This document shows positions 59,098 to 64,000 of a stretch of 64,000 nucleotides of DNA, in pieces (within the stretch, counting starts at the first letter, position 1; the number at the start of each line of letters is the position of its first letter). Under the pieces are notes generated by a model that did not search any database, was not told the origin of the DNA, and saw only the letters and a program-made list of their open reading frames with translations. This DNA is from Nansenia antarctica (taxonomy: Eukaryota > Chordata > Actinopteri > Argentiniformes > Microstomatidae): the NCBI GenBank assembly GCA_963989245.1, contig OZ022345.1, positions 21,921,696 to 21,985,695 of the forward strand, written 5' to 3'. A program made the position numbers and the translations under genes.

Positions 59098-59721
59098 CAG
59101 GGGTGCACATAACTGGTGCGCCAGTGCGCATGCGTCGCCAAAATGCATGCTGCGCGGCAGAACAGCCGCATGAAGGCGCTTTTGCGCACCAAAAAAAAAA
59201 AAAAAAGTTGATCACAAAAAAAACATCCTCTACCATGGTTGAAATTGAGGACAGTGATAATTTACAGCAGTCAAGAGAGCAGTGATGATGACGATTAAGC
59301 TTGTAGCATAAATAAATGCTTAGGCTGTAACTTTTTGTTGAAAAGTTGATTTCAGTGTTTACAGAACAGAGCAGTGCTTAAAGAGATGTCCGTTTATTTC
59401 AGTGTGTTTAAAGAACAGACATTCAGTTAGTGCTTAAAGAGATGTCAGTTGATTTCATTGTGTTTAAAGGAGTCTGACAGACTTTCATGCTTAAAGAGCA
59501 GTCATTTGATTTTGCATTTGTTTATTTTGTTTTGCACACAATCATTTGTTCGTTCATCTTTATTTATGAATAAATGTCGTTTTGCTAATATAAGTTATCC
59601 ATGTAGCCCTTTTTCATCCATCCTGTGGGACGGGGTCGTGACTCGCGAGCTCGGGGAGCACCAAGCAGCATCCCTAGGTGCTCCTCTGAGCACTGGCCCC
59701 AAAAAGTTATGTGCACCCCTG
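59098..59721. mobile_element. hAT MITE inserted in the satellite, TSD GTTATAGA
   Basis: Ends CAGGGGTGCACATAACT and AGTTATGTGCACCCCTG are a perfect 17-bp inverted repeat. GTTATAGA, which is satellite sequence, is duplicated exactly (59090-59097 and 59722-59729). Removing element plus one duplication restores the 16-bp phase. The reading frames inside (59103 and 59449) are not recognisable proteins. Confidence 0.96.
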
Positions 59722-59839
59722 GTTATAGAGACAGACTATTATAGAGACAGACTATTATAGAGACAGGCTGTTATAGAGACAGGCTCTTATAGAGACAGAC
59801 TATTATAGAGACAGACTATTATAGAGACAGGCTCTTATC
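59722..59839. repeat. 16-bp satellite, end block (about 7 units)
   Basis: The same unit and phase as the main block. It ends within a GGCTCTTAT unit at 59838, where non-repeat sequence begins. Confidence 0.95.
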
Positions 59840-59941
59840 TTTTCAGGAAGGTACAGTATGTCTAAAATGCAAGGTCATTCATCCTATTTAGTGCCAAATA
59901 ATATTACTGGTAGCCTATACGTAAGGAAGATTGTCAATCAG

Positions 59942-59992
<51 letters not shown>

Positions 59993-60230
59993 TTTAAGTG
60001 ACCTGATATCAGTCGTAGTAGAATTTGTTCAAGGATCAGCAACATCGAAGATTTACCAGAAGATTATAGTCTTTATTTACACAAAACAACTCTTCTGGAG
60101 ATTTATTTTTATTGTTCTGGTGCTGGTGGGTTTCAGACTTGTTGTACTTTGGTGGGTAGAACAACCGTGTAACCAGGGAGTAGCTGAAAGGACTGTATAA
60201 TTTAGGAAGGGGCTGGTTATCTAACTAACT
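59840..60230. other. unassigned sequence with (TAA)n microsatellite
   Basis: Contains a (TAA)17 run at 59942-59993. No gene. The outer boundary of the following LTR probably lies near 60130-60240 but I cannot place it. Confidence 0.5.
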
Positions 60231-60239
60231 CTAAGCTAA

Positions 60240-61208
60240 ATAGGCAGTGTAGGAGGATACAGGCAGGGGGCGCCAGCAAACCGTTAGACTAGCAGTTACT
60301 ATCGTTAGCATTAGCATGGAATTAGCATTAGCATTAGCCTTGGAATTAGCATTAGCATTAGCCTTGGAATTAGCATACAAACAACTAACACACGGTAACG
60401 GTATCACATATGAACAACACATTTATTTACATGACTGATGTATACATCCCCAGATATATACATTCCCTCCCCGCCGGCCACACACACACTCAATCACTCA
60501 CTCATAGTCTCTGGCCTGAACAGGCTTATAGTCCCGGGCTGTGGTGCGCGTTGAGGCCTGGTCGGATGGCATGTGCGTCGAGGAAGGTAGCAGACAAAAG
60601 GGGGGGGGTGACGTAGCAACGCGGAGGGAAAGGGCCTTCTTCGTAGTCCGCGCCGAGGGGTGAAGGGCTCAGGTCCGGGTGGTCCACGTCGAAGCTCCGA
60701 TGGAGTCAGCGTTCGGTCGCAGTCCGCTCGTGGAGGCGACGATTCTGTCCAGTTTGGCGTCTCGCTTGGTCCAACGTTTAACAGCCGGCTGCTGGCAAGG
60801 CTGTCTAACGGGGACACAACTAAACGGGCTATACAGCTCTGAACTCGATAATCACTTTCCTGGCGTCTTCAGCTTCTGCACGGTGTGCGTGTTACTGAAT
60901 CCGCCATCTTAGATTGACTTCTCGTTACTCTCTCTCGTTTGGTCTCTCTCGTTCTGATTCTCATCACACACTGACTCACGGACCACTTCCGTCTCTTATA
61001 TATACACCACCGAACCTAGCATCCGGGTCACGGACACACCCCGGATATACTACGTCATCAAACATATACATAAACATTACAATAATAATACATACACCTT
61101 CATGAAACGTACAGAAATAGTATAGAAAATAACAAAGGAAATAACTGGGGCAAAATAGGGCTGGTTTGGGGAAACTAAACTGGCTCTAAACTGTGGGCCT
61201 TCACAACA
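60240..61208 (-). mobile_element. 3' LTR of a BEL/Pao element (outer end approximate)
   Basis: Lies just downstream of the pol stop on the minus strand. Its inner end reads TGTTGTGAAGG on minus, preceded by a short purine-rich GGGGCGGC. A TATATATAAGAG box (about 60993-61004, minus) and an AATAAA on minus near 60422 fit U3, R and U5 in that order. A TTAGCA/TTGGAA tandem tract at 60298-60376 falls in the U5-side part. The LTR's outer border and target duplication were not found. Confidence 0.6.
60993..61004 (-). promoter_or_regulatory. candidate TATA box of the LTR
   Basis: TATATATAAGAG on the minus strand, about 200 bases inside the LTR's 5' end. This is a normal place for the U3 promoter. 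Confidence 0.5.
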
Positions 61209-61235
61209 GCCGCCCCATGAAACCCTCGGTTTCAG

Positions 61236-64000
61236 TTAACTAAGGAAGGCACACTGGCTAGGCTGCTCTAGCAGCGTGAGGTAGGAGGTGATAGTGTCCT
61301 TGGTAATTTGAGGGAGCTCAATCAGGCGTGCCACAGGTCGGGTGTAAGTGCGACCACCAACGTCCACGATGGCCGTCCGCACCCTTCCATCCGGACCCGG
61401 CAGGACCTTGGTCACTCTGCCTGTCTGCCAGGCGGCGCGTGGAAGGGACTGGTCGATCACCAGTACCACGGCACCTTCGGACAAGTTGTCTCTCTCCCTC
61501 GTCCACTTCTGCCTGACTTGCAGGGTCGGCAGATAGTGCAGTATGAACTGCTTCCAAAACTGGTCCGCGAGCACCTGGCTGTGCCTCCACCATCTTCTTC
61601 CGGTGAGCTCTGCAGGGTCGTAGACTACCTGAGGCAGTGCAGAGTCTCGCCGCCCCATCAGCAAGAAGTTGGGCGTGATGGGATCCAGATCTGCTACATC
61701 ACTGGAGGTATAGCCTAGGGGCCGGGAGTTCAAGATGCCCTCAATCTCTGCTAGTACAGTCTGGAGCACCTCATCGGTAGGCACCTTCTGTCCGAGAATG
61801 GTACGTAGGACGTTCTTTACTGAGCGAATCTCCCGCTCCCAGGCTCCCCCGAAGTGTGGAGCATTTGGGGGGTTGAACTCAAACTTCACTTGCTGGGAGG
61901 CGAGTCTGTCACGGGCCTCCTCAGTCATCGCAGCGTAGCTCGCCCTCAGCTCGGCCTCACCACCGACGAAGTTGGTGCCTCTGTCCGACCGGAGGGTCTT
62001 AGGGGTCCCTCGCCTGGAGGTGAACCTCTTGAAGGACATGAGGAAGCTGTCGCTTGTGAGCTGGTGCAGAACTTCCAGGTGCATTGCTCTCGTCGTCATG
62101 CACGTGTAGATGATGCCCCACCGCTTTTCGGAGGCTCGCCGGTTTCGGACTAGGAGTGGCCCGAAACAGTCGACCCCAGTAGAGTGGAACGGAGCCTGTC
62201 TCAGTCGCAGCCGGTCCTCGGGCAGATCGGACATCATGGGCTGCGGCGGCGTGGCTCGCCACCTCTGGCAGTCCGAGCAGGACCTTTGATATCTCCGTAC
62301 CGCCTCCCGTCCATGGAGTATCCAGAATCTCCGTCGTACCTCCGCGAAGACACGCTCTCCACCCGCGTGCTGCACTTTGTCATCATGGTGCTTGATGACC
62401 AACCTGGTGACCTGATGCTTAGTGGGAAGCACGATGGGATGCTTCGTGTCCAGGTCTAGATCTTGAGCGCGGCGCAGTCTGCCACCCACGCGAATGAGAA
62501 CACCGTCGAGCTCTGGAGCTAAGCCGCGGAGTCTACTGTCCGAGGGGATCGGCTTCCCTTTCTCGAGACACTCCCGCTCTCGGGAGAAGGCATCCTGTTG
62601 GGCACTCTGCAGCACCAGGAGCTCCGCCGCGGTGTAATCTTCGGCGCTGAGCGTAGTATCTAGGGGTAGACCGGCCTTGGAGCAGAACATCCTCTTCTGC
62701 AGCTCTTCGAGCGTCTCACACTCCTCTCCTGGAGTAGTCTCAGGGTCTACGACCTGGGTGACTCCGCAGAACAACGTCTTACGCAGCTCTTTGTCCTCTC
62801 TGTCTTCGGCTAACGCCGGCGTGGCTGGCCACTCTGACTCCCGCTCCTGTAGGAAGTCTGGTCCCGTGTGATACAGGTGGGGCTCAGCCAGATCCTGTAG
62901 AGTTGCCCCTCTCGTGATGACGTCAGCAGGGTTCCTCTTGGTGTCTACATAACGCCAGCAGTTCACCTCAGTCAACTCCAGAATCTCTGCGACTCGGGTG
63001 CCCACGAACACCTTATACCGACATGAGCTGGACTTCAACCACTGGAGGACGGTAGTGGAGTCTGACCACATGGTGACGCTCTTCAGAGGTAGCTGGAGCT
63101 CGTCGAGCAGGAACCTTCCCAGTTGCGCGCCGTTCAGGGCAGCACACAGCTCCAGTCTTGGGATGGACTGTTGCTTTTTCGGCGCCACTCGGGAACGTGC
63201 CAGGACAAACGAGACGTGGACTTCACCTCCAAGCTCTGCCGCTCTGACGTATGCCACGGACCCGTACGCCATCTCCGAGGCGTCGCAGAATACATGTAGC
63301 GTGATGACACTCCTCTCTAGGTCCGTGGAGGGAGGGAAGTAGCTCCGCTGCAGCTTGATGTGCTGGAGAGTGGGAAGTTCCTGCTCCCAGGCCTTCCACT
63401 TCTCTTCTAGGTGACGAGGCAGAGGATCGTCCCATCCTCGTTCTTGGGCCCACAGCTCCCGGACAAGCACCTTGGCCATCGTCGTGAAGGGAGCGATATA
63501 TCCCAGTGGGTCGTACTGGCTCGCTAGAGTGCTGTATATCGTTCTCATCGTGACGCGTTGAGGCTTGGCAGGCTTATTGCGATAGCGTAGAGTGTCGGTC
63601 TGGAACTGCCAGATAAGTCCGAGCGTCATCTCCTGAGCATCATCTGGTGAGTGAGAGACCCAAGCCTCGCTGCTGGTCGAGGTGGCCTCCTTCGGGAGGT
63701 CTCTGATGACTTGCGGGTCGTTGCTGGCCCACTGGCAGATCTCAAATCCACCCTCCTGGAGATGAGCACGCAGGTCCTGGACTAGCTGACGGGCTTCCGT
63801 GGCTGTCTTCGAACTGTGGAGGCAGTTGTCCACGTAAAAGCTCTTATGGACGGCGTCAAACACTCCAGGAGGTGCCGTCTCCTGCGCGGCGTGAGTCTGT
63901 AGCGCATAGGTAGCGCAGCAGGGGCTGCAGGTTGTCCCGAAGGGTAGCACCTCCCACTGGTAGATAGAGGGCTCGGGTCCTCTCTCCAGAGAAACCTCAT
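61236..64000 (-). pseudogene. BEL/Pao pol polyprotein, C-terminal part, frameshifted
   Basis: A 904-codon frame (63950 to 61236) continues, in the same frame, upstream to the window edge. In order: reverse-transcriptase end with YVDN at residues 39-42 (a variant of YVDD); RNase H (VFCDASEMAYGS, IPRLELCAAL, MWSDSTTVLQWL); integrase zinc-binding region with CSDC; integrase core with D, D and E in GVDCFG, LRSDRGTNF and GGAWERE; then the C-terminal BEL domain (WWRHSQVLADQFWKQ, DNLSEGAVVLV). Conserved catalytic positions are kept, so the copy is fairly young. Near 63975 the residues expected before the active site (RFLWRE) read in a different frame, showing a one-base change, so this copy would be dead. 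Gag, protease and the 5' LTR lie outside the window. Confidence 0.9.

Noticed and set aside
45283..59839. Possible CRISPR-like array or coding tandem repeat
   Set aside because: Units are contiguous with no spacers, 16 bp is not a CRISPR layout, the genome is eukaryotic, and the unit has stops in every frame.
61308..63342. Many + strand frames across the BEL/Pao pol region
   Set aside because: They are shadows of the 904-codon minus frame with clear RNase H and integrase motifs.

Overview
This window is vertebrate nuclear DNA, almost certainly from a teleost fish. The signs are split genes with GT/AG introns, a multi-finger C2H2 gene with an acidic ψKxE-rich exon, many hAT, Tc1/mariner, L2-like LINE and BEL/Pao copies, and long CA, TA and CT microsatellites. 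I see no bacterial signal, no tRNA or rRNA and no CRISPR. The species cannot be fixed from the sequence alone.

Layout. (1) 1-25,000 is a deep stack of nested transposons. The clearest stack sits inside a 5'-truncated LINE end (7440-21591, 7-bp target duplication). It holds a hAT element with an inner TTAA-flanked element, then a second hAT family (9533-19972). That second hAT has itself received a 7.9-kb hAT (9820-17748) and a BED-type hAT (17856-19009). Most boundaries rest on matching terminal inverted repeats and 8-bp target duplications, and several on an empty-site copy elsewhere in the window. (2) The 7.9-kb hAT carries an apparently intact three-exon transposase gene (13343-16920, about 1019 codons) with a Ser/Thr/Pro/Gly repeat tail. 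(3) 25,122-35,323 holds a host-type zinc-finger gene in three exons, with introns full of transposons. It has a two-finger tandem duplication and a single-base nonsense change before its last fingers. (4) 35,560-41,700 is repeat debris and tandem repeats. (5) 41,747-43,564 (minus) holds seven exons of a second host-type gene whose 3' part is not visible. (6) 45,289-59,839 is one 16-bp satellite array of about 870 units with no net length change, broken only by a 624-bp hAT. (7) 59,840-64,000 is a BEL/Pao LTR retrotransposon on the minus strand, cut by the window edge and frameshifted.

The repeats and genes interact. The transposase gene ends beside a LINE-derived poly(A) signal. The zinc-finger gene has a long hairpin in intron 1. 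An L2-like LINE in its intron 2 carries a 2A-like NPGP motif ahead of its endonuclease. The most unusual objects are the phase-locked 16-bp satellite, the large hAT, and the zinc-finger gene.
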